The position numbers and the translations under genes are program-made. The notes under the pieces were generated by a model that saw only the letters and a list, made by a program, of their open reading frames with translations, was not told the DNA's origin and did no database searches. Below are positions 40,389 to 49,079 of a stretch of 64,000 bases of DNA, piece after piece; within the stretch, counting starts at the first letter, position 1; each line of letters begins with the position of its first letter. Source of the DNA: Sphingobium sp. CCH11-B1. GTDB lineage: Bacteria > Pseudomonadota > Alphaproteobacteria > Sphingomonadales > Sphingomonadaceae. The stretch is taken from contig NZ_LSJY01000202.1 of the NCBI RefSeq assembly GCF_001556865.1, forward strand, positions 1-64,000. The letters run 5' to 3'.

Positions 40389-40702
40389 CGTCCTTCCTCT
40401 GATCGTGTGGGGGTGGGCATCCTGCGAACCTTGACGTTGACGCCCATTTCTTTTGCGAGCGCCTGAATGATCGGGATTGCAGGGAAGTAGGCGACGACAT
40501 CCAGCCCGCCATCTGCACGCCGGTGGACGGTTGCAACATCACCGGTGGGGCCGGTGTTTCCAAACAGGCGGATCGTCCGCCCGCATGTCTTGTTTCGACG
40601 TGGCAGGGTCAGCATGACGAATGGCTTATCGGCAAACACCTCGCCGCGATTGAAGCGGTCAACGGCATCCATGCACAGGTCGAAGAGTTCGACGGGCCTC
40701 AT
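40385..40702 (-). CDS. Hypothetical phage protein (105 aa)
   Basis: 105 residues from ATG 40702, preceded by GGAGGGGG that overlaps the previous stop. ELFDLCMDAVDRFNRGEVFA and a beta-rich body (TIRLFGNTGPTGDVATVHRR). No domain recognised. Confidence 0.65.
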   Translation of the reverse strand: MRPVELFDLCMDAVDRFNRGEVFADKPFVMLTLPRRNKTCGRTIRLFGNTGPTGDVATVHRRADGGLDVVAYFPAIPIIQALAKEMGVNVKVRRMPTPTRSEEGR

Positions 40703-40704
40703 CT

Positions 40705-41214
40705 TCACCCCCTCCTTTCGATGGATAGGCGGGCTATAAAGCCAACGTGATGCGGCCAACGTTTCATCGCCAAGCGGGCCTGCCGTTCCATGTCCTCCGC
40801 CAAAGACATAGTTTTTAGAAAGCGTTTCACGCCCGCCTTCGACCCTTTGTTTCGTAAAGCATCGCCGCGCCATTTCTCAGCCCAGCGCAAATGGTCCGCA
40901 ACCTCGGCATTGACGCGGTTGCGGGTCGCCATGCGAAATGAGTGGCGAAACCAAAAAGCGCCAGGGCCGTCAGGCATGTGCCATGGGTTGAAGGCGAAAT
41001 ATCCCGATTTGTCGTTCTTCCTGACGATTATGGCGTTCCAACAATCACCCCATTCGACAGACCATTCGTGATTGTCGTCCGTCAGGAAGTGATGTGTTTC
41101 GCGCATTTCGTTATAGGCGACAGCGGCGATGTCCACGCCAGCCTCGCACGGCTTGATAGTGATGCCGTAATGGTGGCGGCATTCGACGCCATAGAATATA
41201 TCATGCTCACCCAT
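40705..41214 (-). CDS. Hypothetical phage protein (169 aa)
   Basis: First gene of the leftward right-end cluster; ATG follows AAGGA. 169 residues, Trp/His/aromatic-rich (DNHEWSVEWGDCWNAIIVRK, FAFNPWHMPDGPGAFWFRHS) with a basic helical C-terminus. No membrane span or known domain. In the circular phage this cluster would lie downstream of PL across attP. Confidence 0.65.
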   Translation of the reverse strand: MGEHDIFYGVECRHHYGITIKPCEAGVDIAAVAYNEMRETHHFLTDDNHEWSVEWGDCWNAIIVRKNDKSGYFAFNPWHMPDGPGAFWFRHSFRMATRNRVNAEVADHLRWAEKWRGDALRNKGSKAGVKRFLKTMSLAEDMERQARLAMKRWPHHVGFIARLSIERRG

Positions 41215-41301
41215 GCGCGGTCCTTTCGCGTGTCGGCAGGGCCGGTGTCACGTTGCGTAGGCGTGGTGCTGGCCCGATTTGGTTTTGCCTGCGCCAGCCA
41301 A

Positions 41302-41317
41302 CATATTGATTCATATG
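41302..41317. promoter_or_regulatory. Palindrome CATAT-TGATTC-ATATG near the prophage right end
   Basis: A five-base inverted repeat around six bases, in the A/T-rich stretch between the last phage gene and cpaA. It could be an operator or lie near the attachment site. Nothing else ties it to a function. Confidence 0.3.
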
Positions 41318-41398
41318 AGGCTTGTTTTTCGTCTCGCTAAACCGCGCAGCGCAGAAAACTCCCATTCTTGGTAAAGGTTTGGTAAGCCAAAAGGTCTA

Positions 41399-41884
41399 GT
41401 GCGCAGGCCCATGTACGGGGATTTTTTCAGGCTGGCGCTGATCTGCGCTCTGGGCACGCTGCTGATCGTCGCGGCGATCACGGACCTTCGGTCCCGCATC
41501 ATTTCCAATCGGTTGAACCTGATCGTGGCGGCGCTGGCGCCGCTGTGGTGGATCGCCTGCGGCCTCCCGCTGTGGCCGGACGTCGTGGCGCAGTTGGGCG
41601 CGGGTATCGTCGTGTTCGCGATTTTCGCGGGGCTCTTCGCGTTGGGCCTGATGGGCGGCGGCGACGTCAAGCTGCTTGGCGCGCTCGCCTTATGGTTCCC
41701 CTGGCAGATCCTGGTGTCGTTGCTTGTCCTGATGGCGCTGCTGGGCGGCGTGGTGACCATCGTGACGGTCATCGACCACAAACTGCGGAAAAGACAGGGA
41801 CAAGCAGAGATTCCCTATGGCGTCGCCATCTCGATCGCAGCCCTTTGGGTACTTGGCGAACAATATCTTAACCATTTTGCGTGA
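41399..41884 (+). CDS. cpaA: Prepilin peptidase CpaA/TadV
   Basis: A24-family aspartic peptidase that processes Flp prepilins. 161 residues from GTG 41399 (AAAAGG four bases before) or 157 from ATG 41411. About six hydrophobic segments. Catalytic aspartates lie in AAITDLRSRIISNRLN and in the GGGDVKLLGALALWF motif. It heads the type IVc pilus operon. The prophage ends directly upstream, and the pilin gene usually found there is not visible. Confidence 0.9.
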   Translation: MRRPMYGDFFRLALICALGTLLIVAAITDLRSRIISNRLNLIVAALAPLWWIACGLPLWPDVVAQLGAGIVVFAIFAGLFALGLMGGGDVKLLGALALWFPWQILVSLLVLMALLGGVVTIVTVIDHKLRKRQGQAEIPYGVAISIAALWVLGEQYLNHFA

Positions 41885-41935
41885 TGACCGGGGTGTTTGG
41901 GGCAGTGCACCCATTTGAGGGAGGCGAATTTCGTC

Positions 41936-42949
41936 ATGGATGCTAAGAAGATCGTGCTGTTGGTGGGAGCGCTAATCGTAGCGGTCACGACAGCGTTGCT
42001 TGCGCGCAGCATGCTGAGTTCGTCGAGTGCCCCCCAGGTCAATGCCGCAGCCATGCCCGCGGACGCGGATCAGCCGCATGTAATGGTCGCGACCAAGGCC
42101 CTGCCCGTGGGCACCATCATCGATGCGGAAAGCTTCCGCTTCCAGCCCTGGCCCAAGGATCTGGTCGAGCAGGCCTATTATCTGCGCGGCCAGGCCGACC
42201 CGGCCAAGATCGCGGGCAGCGTCGTGCGCACCGCCATCACCGCTGGGCAGCCGCTGACGCAGGGTGCGCTGGTGAAGCCGGGCGAGCGCGGCTTCCTTGC
42301 CGCCGCCCTTGGCCCCGGCATGCGTGCCGTGACGGTTCCGGTATCGGCGCAAAGCTCCGTCGCGGGCTTCGTGTTTCCGGGCGACCGCGTCGACCTCGTC
42401 CTGACGCAGAGCGTGTCGGGCGGCGGCGACGGCGATCCGCTCAAGGTGTCCGAAACCATCCTGCGCAACCTGCGCGTGCTCGCCACCGACCAGCGCATGG
42501 ACGCCATGGGCCCGGACGGCAAGCCGGTGGTCCAGACCTATTCCAACGTCACCGTCGAGGTGACTCCCAAGATCGCGGAAAAGATCGCAGTCGCACAGAC
42601 CATCGGATCGCTGTCCATGTCGCTCCGTTCCATCGCGGACAACGCCTCCGATCTCGACGCGGCGATCGCCGGGACGGACGTCGATCTGCCCGGCAGCGCC
42701 AATCCGAATGCGGAAAAGGCGATCATCGCCAAGCTGGCGTCGCGTCCGGTCGATCGCGGCTCCACCTATTCGACCGGTGCGGACGTATCGCGCTACCAGC
42801 GCAGCTCGGTCCCGGCCAAGGCCGAACCTGCCGCGACCGCCATGGCGGGCGCAAACGGCGCGCCAGCTGGCACGGTCGCCTTCAAGGGACCGGTGATCCG
42901 CGTCGCACGCGGCACCAATGTGACCGATGTTCCGGTCGGGGGTAAGTAA
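41936..42949 (+). CDS. cpaB: Tad pilus assembly protein CpaB/RcpC
   Basis: 337 residues from ATG 41936. One N-terminal membrane span (KIVLLVGALIVAVTTALLAR), a SAF-type domain (ATKALPVGTIIDAESFRFQP) and the RcpC core (GMRAVTVPVSAQSSVAGFVF, PGDRVDLVL). It anchors in the inner membrane and reaches the periplasm to work with the secretin. The C-terminal 60 residues are Ala/Gly-rich linker. Confidence 0.93.
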   Translation: MDAKKIVLLVGALIVAVTTALLARSMLSSSSAPQVNAAAMPADADQPHVMVATKALPVGTIIDAESFRFQPWPKDLVEQAYYLRGQADPAKIAGSVVRTAITAGQPLTQGALVKPGERGFLAAALGPGMRAVTVPVSAQSSVAGFVFPGDRVDLVLTQSVSGGGDGDPLKVSETILRNLRVLATDQRMDAMGPDGKPVVQTYSNVTVEVTPKIAEKIAVAQTIGSLSMSLRSIADNASDLDAAIAGTDVDLPGSANPNAEKAIIAKLASRPVDRGSTYSTGADVSRYQRSSVPAKAEPAATAMAGANGAPAGTVAFKGPVIRVARGTNVTDVPVGGK

Positions 42950-42951
42950 AG

Positions 42952-44445
42952 ATGAAGAGCTTGCATATGCACGCCGCGCGCGTCGCCCGTCCGGCGATCG
43001 CGCTGGGCCTGGCCGCCGCCGCCGTCATGGCCCCCGCCGCGGCCGTCAACGCCGAACCGTCCACGATGCAGGATAATGCCATCCTGATGTCGGCGGGCGG
43101 TAGCCGGGTAATCAACCTGTCGGCTCCCATGTCCGACGTGGTGATCGCCAACCCCGAAGTCGTGGACGTCCATGTCCGCTCGCAGAACCAGCTCTACCTG
43201 ATCGCGAAAAAAGCGGGGGAAACCACGGTCTTTGCCACTGCAAAGAATGGCAAGGTGCTGTTTTCCGGCACCGTTCGGGTCGGCAACAATCTGACCAGCA
43301 TAGATGACATGCTGCGTCTGGCGATGCCGGAAGCGAACATCGCCGTGAACAAGATGAATGGCATGATCCTCCTGACCGGCACGATCAAGGCCCCCGAGGA
43401 CGCCGCCGAAGCCGAACGGTTGACGCAGGCCTTCGTCGGCAAGGAAGTGACCGTGGTCAGCCGCCTGCGGATGGCGACGCCGCTGCAGGTCATGCTGCAG
43501 GTCAAGATTGCCGAAGTGAACCGCGATCTGGGCCACAAGATTGGCATGAACATCACCGGGCTCGGCACGGGAACCGGCAGCTTCAGCGGATATATCAACC
43601 GGGCGAACCGCCCTTTCCAGACCAATAGCGGGGGGGGTGCGCCGACCGATGACATTTCGCGTTCCTGGGTCTTTAACAGCCCCACGGATGGAACGACGTC
43701 CCTTGGTTTCGTTGCAAAACTGCTGGGCATGGACCTTGCCGCCGCTCTCGACCTTGCAGAATCGAGCGGCCTCGCCACCACCCTCGCCCAGCCCAACCTG
43801 ACCTCGCTTTCCGGCGAGACGGCAAGCTTCCTGGCAGGCGGCGAATATCCCTATACGGTAAACAACGGACCTTCGTCGGGCAACAGCATCGAATTCAAGC
43901 AATATGGCGTCCAGCTGGCCTTCACGCCCACGGTGCTGGCCGATGGCCGCATATCGCTTCGCGTCCGGCCGACCGTGTCCAGCCTTGATTTCAGCGTCAG
44001 CGCCAGCGTTCCGGCGCTGCGCAGCCGTACCGCCGAAACCACGGTGGAACTGGGTTCGGGCCAGGCCTTCATGATCGCAGGCCTCCTGAACAACCAGACA
44101 AGCAACAATATCTCCAAGGTTCCGGGGCTGGGAGACATCCCGATCCTGGGCAGCCTGTTCAAGTCGCGCCAGTTCCAGCGCAACGAATCCGAACTGGTCA
44201 TCGTCGTCACCCCCTATCTGGTGAAGCCGATGAACGCGGCGGATGTGCGCCTGCCGACCGACGGTTTCCGCAACGCGACGGAATTGCAGGGGCTGATCAG
44301 CCAACAGACGAACGACGGCGTCAGCGGCGGCCGTCCGGTCGGCCCGACCCGCGCCCCGGTACCGGTGCCCGTATCGCCGGCTCCTCAGGCCTCTGCCGCA
44401 AGGCCGGCCAAGTCCGGCGCCGTCGCCCCCGGCTTCAGCTTCTGA
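42952..44445 (+). CDS. cpaC: Tad secretin CpaC/RcpA
   Basis: 497 residues starting two bases after cpaB. Signal peptide to about residue 33 (ALGLAAAAVMAPAAAVNA). The N-terminal secretin domain includes LSAPMSDVVIANPEVVDVHV, then a BON-like domain and the secretin core with VPGLGDIPILGSLFKSRQFQ and ELVIVVTPYLVKP. Forms the outer-membrane channel for the pilus. A Pro/Ala-rich tail ends the protein. Confidence 0.95.
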   Translation: MKSLHMHAARVARPAIALGLAAAAVMAPAAAVNAEPSTMQDNAILMSAGGSRVINLSAPMSDVVIANPEVVDVHVRSQNQLYLIAKKAGETTVFATAKNGKVLFSGTVRVGNNLTSIDDMLRLAMPEANIAVNKMNGMILLTGTIKAPEDAAEAERLTQAFVGKEVTVVSRLRMATPLQVMLQVKIAEVNRDLGHKIGMNITGLGTGTGSFSGYINRANRPFQTNSGGGAPTDDISRSWVFNSPTDGTTSLGFVAKLLGMDLAAALDLAESSGLATTLAQPNLTSLSGETASFLAGGEYPYTVNNGPSSGNSIEFKQYGVQLAFTPTVLADGRISLRVRPTVSSLDFSVSASVPALRSRTAETTVELGSGQAFMIAGLLNNQTSNNISKVPGLGDIPILGSLFKSRQFQRNESELVIVVTPYLVKPMNAADVRLPTDGFRNATELQGLISQQTNDGVSGGRPVGPTRAPVPVPVSPAPQASAARPAKSGAVAPGFSF

Positions 44446-44460
44446 CGGAAGGATAAAGAT

Positions 44461-45126
44461 ATGATCCGCCATACCCCCGCCCGTCTGTCGCTCAAGGCTC
44501 TGGGGGCTCTTGCCCTCGCCGCCCTGCCGATATCGGTGCAAGCAGCCCCGCCGCGCGAAAATCGCAGCCTCGATTCGGTGCATCAGCCGGTCGTCAGCCA
44601 ATCCGCCTACACGTTCGACGTGCTGGCGGGCGCAAGCGGCGGCCTGTCGGCGGCCGAAGCGCTCCGTCTCAACGACTGGTTCGTGTCGATCGGCCTTGGC
44701 TATGGCGACAATGTCGCGATCGTCACCGAAGGCGGCTACTACAGCCCAGCCGTGCGCGAAGATGTCGCCGCCATCGTGGCGCGCCATGGCCTGCTGGTAT
44801 CGGAAGACAGCTCCGCCATCGCTGGTCCCGCGGCGGCAGGCAGCATCCGCGTGATCGTGCGCCGCTCTACCGCGCGCGTGCCCGGCTGCCCCGACTGGCG
44901 GTCGAAACAGGAAACCAACATGAGCCTGCCGACTTCGTCCAACTTCGGTTGCGGCGTGAACAGCAACTTTGCCGCCATGGTCGCCGACCCGGAGGATCTA
45001 GTCCGGGGCCAGGGCACCGACAGCGACCTGCGCACCGCAACGTCGAACCGGGCGATCTCCGCCTATCGTGACAAGGCCCCGACCGGCGCGGGCGACCTCA
45101 AGCAAATCAACGCGGGAGGCCAGTGA
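44461..45126 (+). CDS. cpaD: Pilus assembly protein CpaD
   Basis: 221 residues, Sec signal peptide ending near AALPISVQA. The conserved core is RRSTARVPGCPDWRSKQ followed by SNFGCGVNSNFAAMVADP and EDLVRGQG. CpaD proteins are often lipoproteins that pilot the secretin; here no lipobox cysteine is present. Lies between cpaC and cpaE with short gaps. Confidence 0.9.
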   Translation: MIRHTPARLSLKALGALALAALPISVQAAPPRENRSLDSVHQPVVSQSAYTFDVLAGASGGLSAAEALRLNDWFVSIGLGYGDNVAIVTEGGYYSPAVREDVAAIVARHGLLVSEDSSAIAGPAAAGSIRVIVRRSTARVPGCPDWRSKQETNMSLPTSSNFGCGVNSNFAAMVADPEDLVRGQGTDSDLRTATSNRAISAYRDKAPTGAGDLKQINAGGQ

Positions 45127-45127
45127 C

Positions 45128-46414
45128 ATGAACGCACCCTGGAAACCCGGCATGGCCGGTCAGCGCGATCCCTTCCACGCCTTCGTCTGTGACGATCACA
45201 GCTTCGACATGCTGCGCGCGGTCGCGGCCGAGATGGGCTGGGCACCGGAAAAGGTGAACAAGGGCGGCATGCGCAACGCGGTGCAGAGCCTCTCGATCAC
45301 CGCTTCGCCGCAAATCCTGTTCATCGACATGTCCGAAAGCGGCGACCCGCTGAACGACATCAACAGCCTGGCCGAAGTGTGCGAACCCGGAACGGTGGTG
45401 ATCGCCGCCGGGCAGGTCAACGACGTGCGCCTCTATCGCGATCTCGTCGCCAGCGGCATTCAGGATTATCTGCTTAAGCCCTTCGGTGCGGACCAGCTGC
45501 GCGATGCGCTGGCGCAGGCGCAGGCCGTGTTCATGGCCCCGCGCGATACGGGACCGGACCGTCCCCACTGCACCATGGCCGTGATCGGTGCGCGGGGCGG
45601 CGTGGGCGCGTCGAGCGTCGCAACGTCGCTCGCCTGGCTGCTGTCGGAAAAGAAGCAGCGGCCGACCGCCCTGCTCGACCTCGACGTGCATTTCGGGACG
45701 AACGCCCTCGCGCTCGATCTGGAGCCGGGGCGCGGCCTGACCGACGCGATCGAAAATCCCAGCCGGATCGATGGCTTGTTCATCGAACGGGCGATGGTGC
45801 GGGCCAGCGACACGCTCGCTATCCTGTCGGCCGAAGCGCCGATCAGCCAGCCGGTGATGACCGATGGCGGCGCATTCTATCAGCTGCTGGAAGAATTCCA
45901 TCAGGCCTTCGAATGCAGCGTCATCGACCTGCCGCGTAACATGCTGATCCAGCATCCGCACCTGATGGCCGACGTCAATGTCGCGCTGGTCGTGACGGAA
46001 CTGACGCTGGCGGCAGCACGCGACACGATCCGCATCCTCTCCTGGATCAAGACCAATGCACCGCAGAGCCGCGTGATCGTGATCGCCAACCGCGTTCACC
46101 CGGGCGCACCCGAAATCAGCCGCAAGGATTTCGAACAATCGATCGAGCGCAAGGTGGACATCCTCATCCCCTTCGACCTGCGCGTCGCCTCGCAAGCCGC
46201 GAAGCTGGGCAAGACGATCGCCGAAACCGCCAAGGGCAGCAAGGTCGGCGCGGCCTTCGCTGGTCTGCTGGATGCCGCGATCGGCGCGGGCGATGCCGAT
46301 GACGGCGCATCCACGAAGAAGCACGGCGGCAAGAACCAGTCGTTGCTGGGCAAGATCGATTTCAAGTCGATGATCCCGTCGCGCCGCAAGGGCAAGGTGG
46401 CGCAGGAAGGCTGA
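45128..46414 (+). CDS. cpaE: Pilus assembly ATPase CpaE
   Basis: 428 residues, start one base after cpaD. Residues 15-135 form a receiver-like domain without a clear phosphate-accepting Asp. Residues 148-390 form a MinD/ParA ATPase with GARGGVGASS (154-163) as Walker A. LLDLDVHFGTNALALDLEPG follows. It positions the Tad machine at the cell pole. The basic C-terminal tail ends the gene, and cpaF, the usual next gene, is missing. Confidence 0.93.
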   Translation: MNAPWKPGMAGQRDPFHAFVCDDHSFDMLRAVAAEMGWAPEKVNKGGMRNAVQSLSITASPQILFIDMSESGDPLNDINSLAEVCEPGTVVIAAGQVNDVRLYRDLVASGIQDYLLKPFGADQLRDALAQAQAVFMAPRDTGPDRPHCTMAVIGARGGVGASSVATSLAWLLSEKKQRPTALLDLDVHFGTNALALDLEPGRGLTDAIENPSRIDGLFIERAMVRASDTLAILSAEAPISQPVMTDGGAFYQLLEEFHQAFECSVIDLPRNMLIQHPHLMADVNVALVVTELTLAAARDTIRILSWIKTNAPQSRVIVIANRVHPGAPEISRKDFEQSIERKVDILIPFDLRVASQAAKLGKTIAETAKGSKVGAAFAGLLDAAIGAGDADDGASTKKHGGKNQSLLGKIDFKSMIPSRRKGKVAQEG

Positions 46415-46416
46415 CG

Positions 46417-46440
46417 GCCTGCCGCCATCGGGCGGCGGGC
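46417..46440 (+). terminator. Hairpin between cpaE and tadB
   Basis: GCCTGCCGCC and GGCGGCGGGC pair over 10 bp (one U-G) around ATCG, starting just after the cpaE stop. No T-run, so it may slow transcription or protect mRNA ends rather than terminate. It stands where cpaF would begin. Confidence 0.5.
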
Positions 46441-46466
46441 TTCACATAGAGGGACTGGCTGAGGCA

Positions 46467-47465
46467 ATGGACGGCAATTTCATTCTGATCATGGTGCTGG
46501 TGGCGACCCTCTTGGGTGTCGCTATCGTCGCCTTGGCCGGCCCATCCCCCAACAAGGCACAGAAGCGGCGCGTGGCGATGATCCGCGGCCGGCATGGCGA
46601 ATCCGCCGAGGCGCTGCTTGAAGCGCGCATGCGCCGGGTGATCTCCAATCGCAACACGGGCGGCGATGCCAAGATGCTGGTGTCACTCGTTCCCAACCCG
46701 GAAAATCTGGCCAAGCGGCTGCAGATGACCGGGCGGAAGTGGACGCTGAGCCAGTATATGACCGGTTGCGCGGTCGTTTTCCTGCTGATCGCCGGCTTCC
46801 TCACCCTGCGTGGCTTTCCCTTCCTCTTCGCGATGATGGTAGGCCTTGCGGCCGGCCTTGGCCAGCCGCACTGGTGGGTCGGCCGCCTCATCACCAAGCG
46901 CGTCAACCTCTTCACCGCCAAATTTCCCGACGCGCTTGAATTGCTGACGCGCGGCCTGCGCTCGGGCCTGCCGATCACAGAATCGCTGGGCATCGTGTCG
47001 AGCGAAATCCCGGGGCCTGTGGGCGAGGAATTCAAGCTCATCACCGAGCGGATCAAGATAGGGCGCACGATGGAACAGGCGCTTCAGGAAACGGCCGACA
47101 GGCTGGGCACCCCGGAATTCCAGTTCTTCGTCATCACGCTGTCGATCCAGCGCGAAACCGGCGGCAACCTTGCCGAAACGCTGTCCAACCTGGCAACGGT
47201 GCTGCGCCAGCGTGCCCAGATGAAGCTGAAGATCCGCGCCATGTCCTCGGAATCAAAGGCATCGGCCTATATCATCGGCGCCCTGCCGTTCCTTGTGTTC
47301 GGCCTCATCTCCTACATCAATTTCAACTATATGACGCCCTTCTTCACGCCGGACCCGAACGGCCTGTTCGGGCTGGGCACGATGCAGATCGTCGGCATAG
47401 GCGGCATGTGCTGGATGGGCATTGGCGCCTTCATCATGGCCCAGATGGTCAATTTCGAGATTTGA
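46467..47465 (+). CDS. tadB: Tad inner-membrane platform protein TadB
   Basis: 332 residues. One N-terminal span (FILIMVLVATLLGVAIVALA), a second pair near residues 95-130, the T2SSF core (LELLTRGLRSGLPITESLGI, QRETGGNLAETLSNLATVLR) and two C-terminal spans. Forms the platform with TadC that the CpaF ATPase should drive. Confidence 0.93.
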   Translation: MDGNFILIMVLVATLLGVAIVALAGPSPNKAQKRRVAMIRGRHGESAEALLEARMRRVISNRNTGGDAKMLVSLVPNPENLAKRLQMTGRKWTLSQYMTGCAVVFLLIAGFLTLRGFPFLFAMMVGLAAGLGQPHWWVGRLITKRVNLFTAKFPDALELLTRGLRSGLPITESLGIVSSEIPGPVGEEFKLITERIKIGRTMEQALQETADRLGTPEFQFFVITLSIQRETGGNLAETLSNLATVLRQRAQMKLKIRAMSSESKASAYIIGALPFLVFGLISYINFNYMTPFFTPDPNGLFGLGTMQIVGIGGMCWMGIGAFIMAQMVNFEI

Positions 47466-47480
47466 GGGGGAAATAGCATC

Positions 47481-48470
47481 ATGGACGCCCCTGCCCCCGC
47501 CGGCACCCTGTTCGGCCTGACTGCGACCGATGTCGGCACGCTACTCGCAGCGATGGCGAGCCTGGCCATATTGTTCGCGCTCTACGCCATCATGACCGTG
47601 CGCGATCCGATGGCCAAGCGGGTGAAAGCGCTGAACGACCGGCGCGAACAGCTCAAGGCCGGCATCACCGCCTCCACGGCCAAGCGCCGCGCCAAGTTGG
47701 TCAAGACGAACCAGACCACGGACCAGATGCGGTCCTTCCTGTCGAGCCTCAAGGTGCTTCAGGACGACCAGCTCAAGGACGTGCAAACCCGCCTGGCCCA
47801 GGCGGGCATCCGATCCAAGGACCTTGCGGTCGCCGTCATCTTCGGTCGCATGATCCTGCCGATCCTGATCGGCGGGGCGGCCGCCGTGTTGCTTTACGGC
47901 GTCGGTATCGAACCCGAATGGGGACCGATGAAGCGCTTCTTCGCCTTCGCGGCTGCGCTGTTGCTCGCCTACAAGGCCCCCGACATCTATATCAACAACA
48001 AGGTGCAGAAGCGCGCCGCGGCGATCCGCAAAGGGTTGCCGGATGCGCTCGACCTGCTGGTCATCTGCGCCGAGGCCGGCCTGACGGTCGACGCCGCCTT
48101 CAGCCGCGTCGCCCGCGAGCTGGGCAAGGCCTACCCCGAACTGGGCGACGAGTGCCAGCTTACCGCGATTGAGCTGAGCTTCCTTACCGAACGGCGCATG
48201 GCTTTCGAGAATCTGGCGAACCGCGTGAAGCTGGATGCGGTCAAGGGCGTGGTCACGACCATGATCCAGACCGAGAAATATGGCACGCCGCTGGCCTCTG
48301 CCCTGCGCGTCCTGTCGGCCGAATTCCGGCATGAGCGGATGATGCGCGCCGAGGAAAAGGCGGCGCGCCTGCCCGCGATCATGACGGTACCGCTGATCCT
48401 GTTCATTTTGCCGACCTTGTTCGTCGTCATCCTGGGCCCGGCGGCCTGCTCGATCAACAAGGCCTTCTGA
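47481..48470 (+). CDS. tadC: Tad inner-membrane platform protein TadC
   Basis: 329 residues, 15 nt after tadB. N-terminal span (VGTLLAAMASLAILFALYAI), a central span pair and the T2SSF core ending GTPLASALRVLSAEFRHERM, then AARLPAIMTVPLILFILPTL as last span. Ends the recognisable pilus genes, followed by a GC-rich hairpin. Confidence 0.93.
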   Translation: MDAPAPAGTLFGLTATDVGTLLAAMASLAILFALYAIMTVRDPMAKRVKALNDRREQLKAGITASTAKRRAKLVKTNQTTDQMRSFLSSLKVLQDDQLKDVQTRLAQAGIRSKDLAVAVIFGRMILPILIGGAAAVLLYGVGIEPEWGPMKRFFAFAAALLLAYKAPDIYINNKVQKRAAAIRKGLPDALDLLVICAEAGLTVDAAFSRVARELGKAYPELGDECQLTAIELSFLTERRMAFENLANRVKLDAVKGVVTTMIQTEKYGTPLASALRVLSAEFRHERMMRAEEKAARLPAIMTVPLILFILPTLFVVILGPAACSINKAF

Positions 48471-48485
48471 CGGCACAGATCGCGG

Positions 48486-48509
48486 CCGGACGCTTGCCGT
48501 AGCGTCCGG
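48486..48509 (+). terminator. Hairpin after tadC
   Basis: A perfect 8-bp stem CCGGACGC/GCGTCCGG around an 8-nt loop, 15 bases after the tadC stop, followed by pyrimidine-rich CCCCTTCTTCC but no clean T-run. Probable end of the pilus operon. Confidence 0.6.
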
Positions 48510-48601
48510 TGGCCCCTTCTTCCAAACCGTACAATCCGCTGGAACCGAAGGCTTTCTGCGGCTATTTTACGCTGACGTAAAAGGAAAGAAGAGAGGATCG
48601 C

Positions 48602-49027
48602 ATGCGTTTCATTCGTCCCGCCGCCATTGCCGCCCTTGGGCTCGTTGCCCTTTCCACCTTCCCGGCACAGGCGGCACAGCCCGTCACCGGGCGTTGGGCC
48701 ACGGTGGATGGGAAGGCGATCGTGGCGGTCGCGCCATGCGGCCAGCATCTGTGCGGTCGGATCGAGAAGATCGTCAAGCCGACGCCGGGCCGACCGCAGA
48801 CGGACATCAAAAACCCCGACCCGGCGCTGCGGTCAAAGCCGCTCGTGGGCCTGGCGCTCCTCACCGGCTTCACGGATGCGGGCGACCTCTGGAAAGGCAC
48901 CATCTACGATCCCGAAAGCGGCAAGAGCTACACCTCGAAGGTCAGCCGCAACGCCAACGGCACGTTGAAGGTCCAGGGCTGCATCGCCTTCTTCTGCAAG
49001 ACGCAAACCTGGACGCCGGTGCGATAG
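48602..49027 (+). CDS. DUF2147 exported protein
   Basis: 141 residues with signal peptide (AALGLVALSTFPAQA, cut near residue 25). VTGRWATVDGKAIVAVAPCG, LCGRIEKIV, GLALLTGF and WKGTIYDPESGKSYTSKV are the DUF2147 signature. A small periplasmic beta protein of unknown biochemical role, common in Sphingomonadales. GAGGA ribosome site before ATG. Confidence 0.9.
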   Translation: MRFIRPAAIAALGLVALSTFPAQAAQPVTGRWATVDGKAIVAVAPCGQHLCGRIEKIVKPTPGRPQTDIKNPDPALRSKPLVGLALLTGFTDAGDLWKGTIYDPESGKSYTSKVSRNANGTLKVQGCIAFFCKTQTWTPVR

Positions 49028-49079
49028 GCAAGGAAAGGCAGGGTCGCGTCGGAACGCTGCGGCGCCCCGGCGCGCATGT

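Larger units (their letters stand above)
1..41340. mobile_element. Prophage, siphovirus-like, left end outside window
   Basis: The stretch holds a full set of phage modules in usual order: immunity region, replication genes, terminase, portal, head, tail, lysis and fibre genes. No integrase is present, so integrase and attL must lie left of base 1. The right boundary lies between the start of the last phage-like leftward gene (41214) and cpaA (41399); no attachment core can be defined without attL. A tail tube and tape measure without a sheath gene point to a long non-contractile tail. All structural and replication genes look intact, so the prophage may be functional; this is inference. Confidence 0.93.

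Noticed and set aside
41215..41398. tRNA gene as the attachment site
   Set aside because: No cloverleaf or tRNA-like 3' end is seen between the last phage gene and cpaA.
42793..44787. 664-residue open frame on the minus strand
   Set aside because: Antisense to cpaC and cpaD; low-quality composition and no domain.
45107..46324. 405-residue open frame on the minus strand
   Set aside because: Antisense to cpaE with its ATPase motif.
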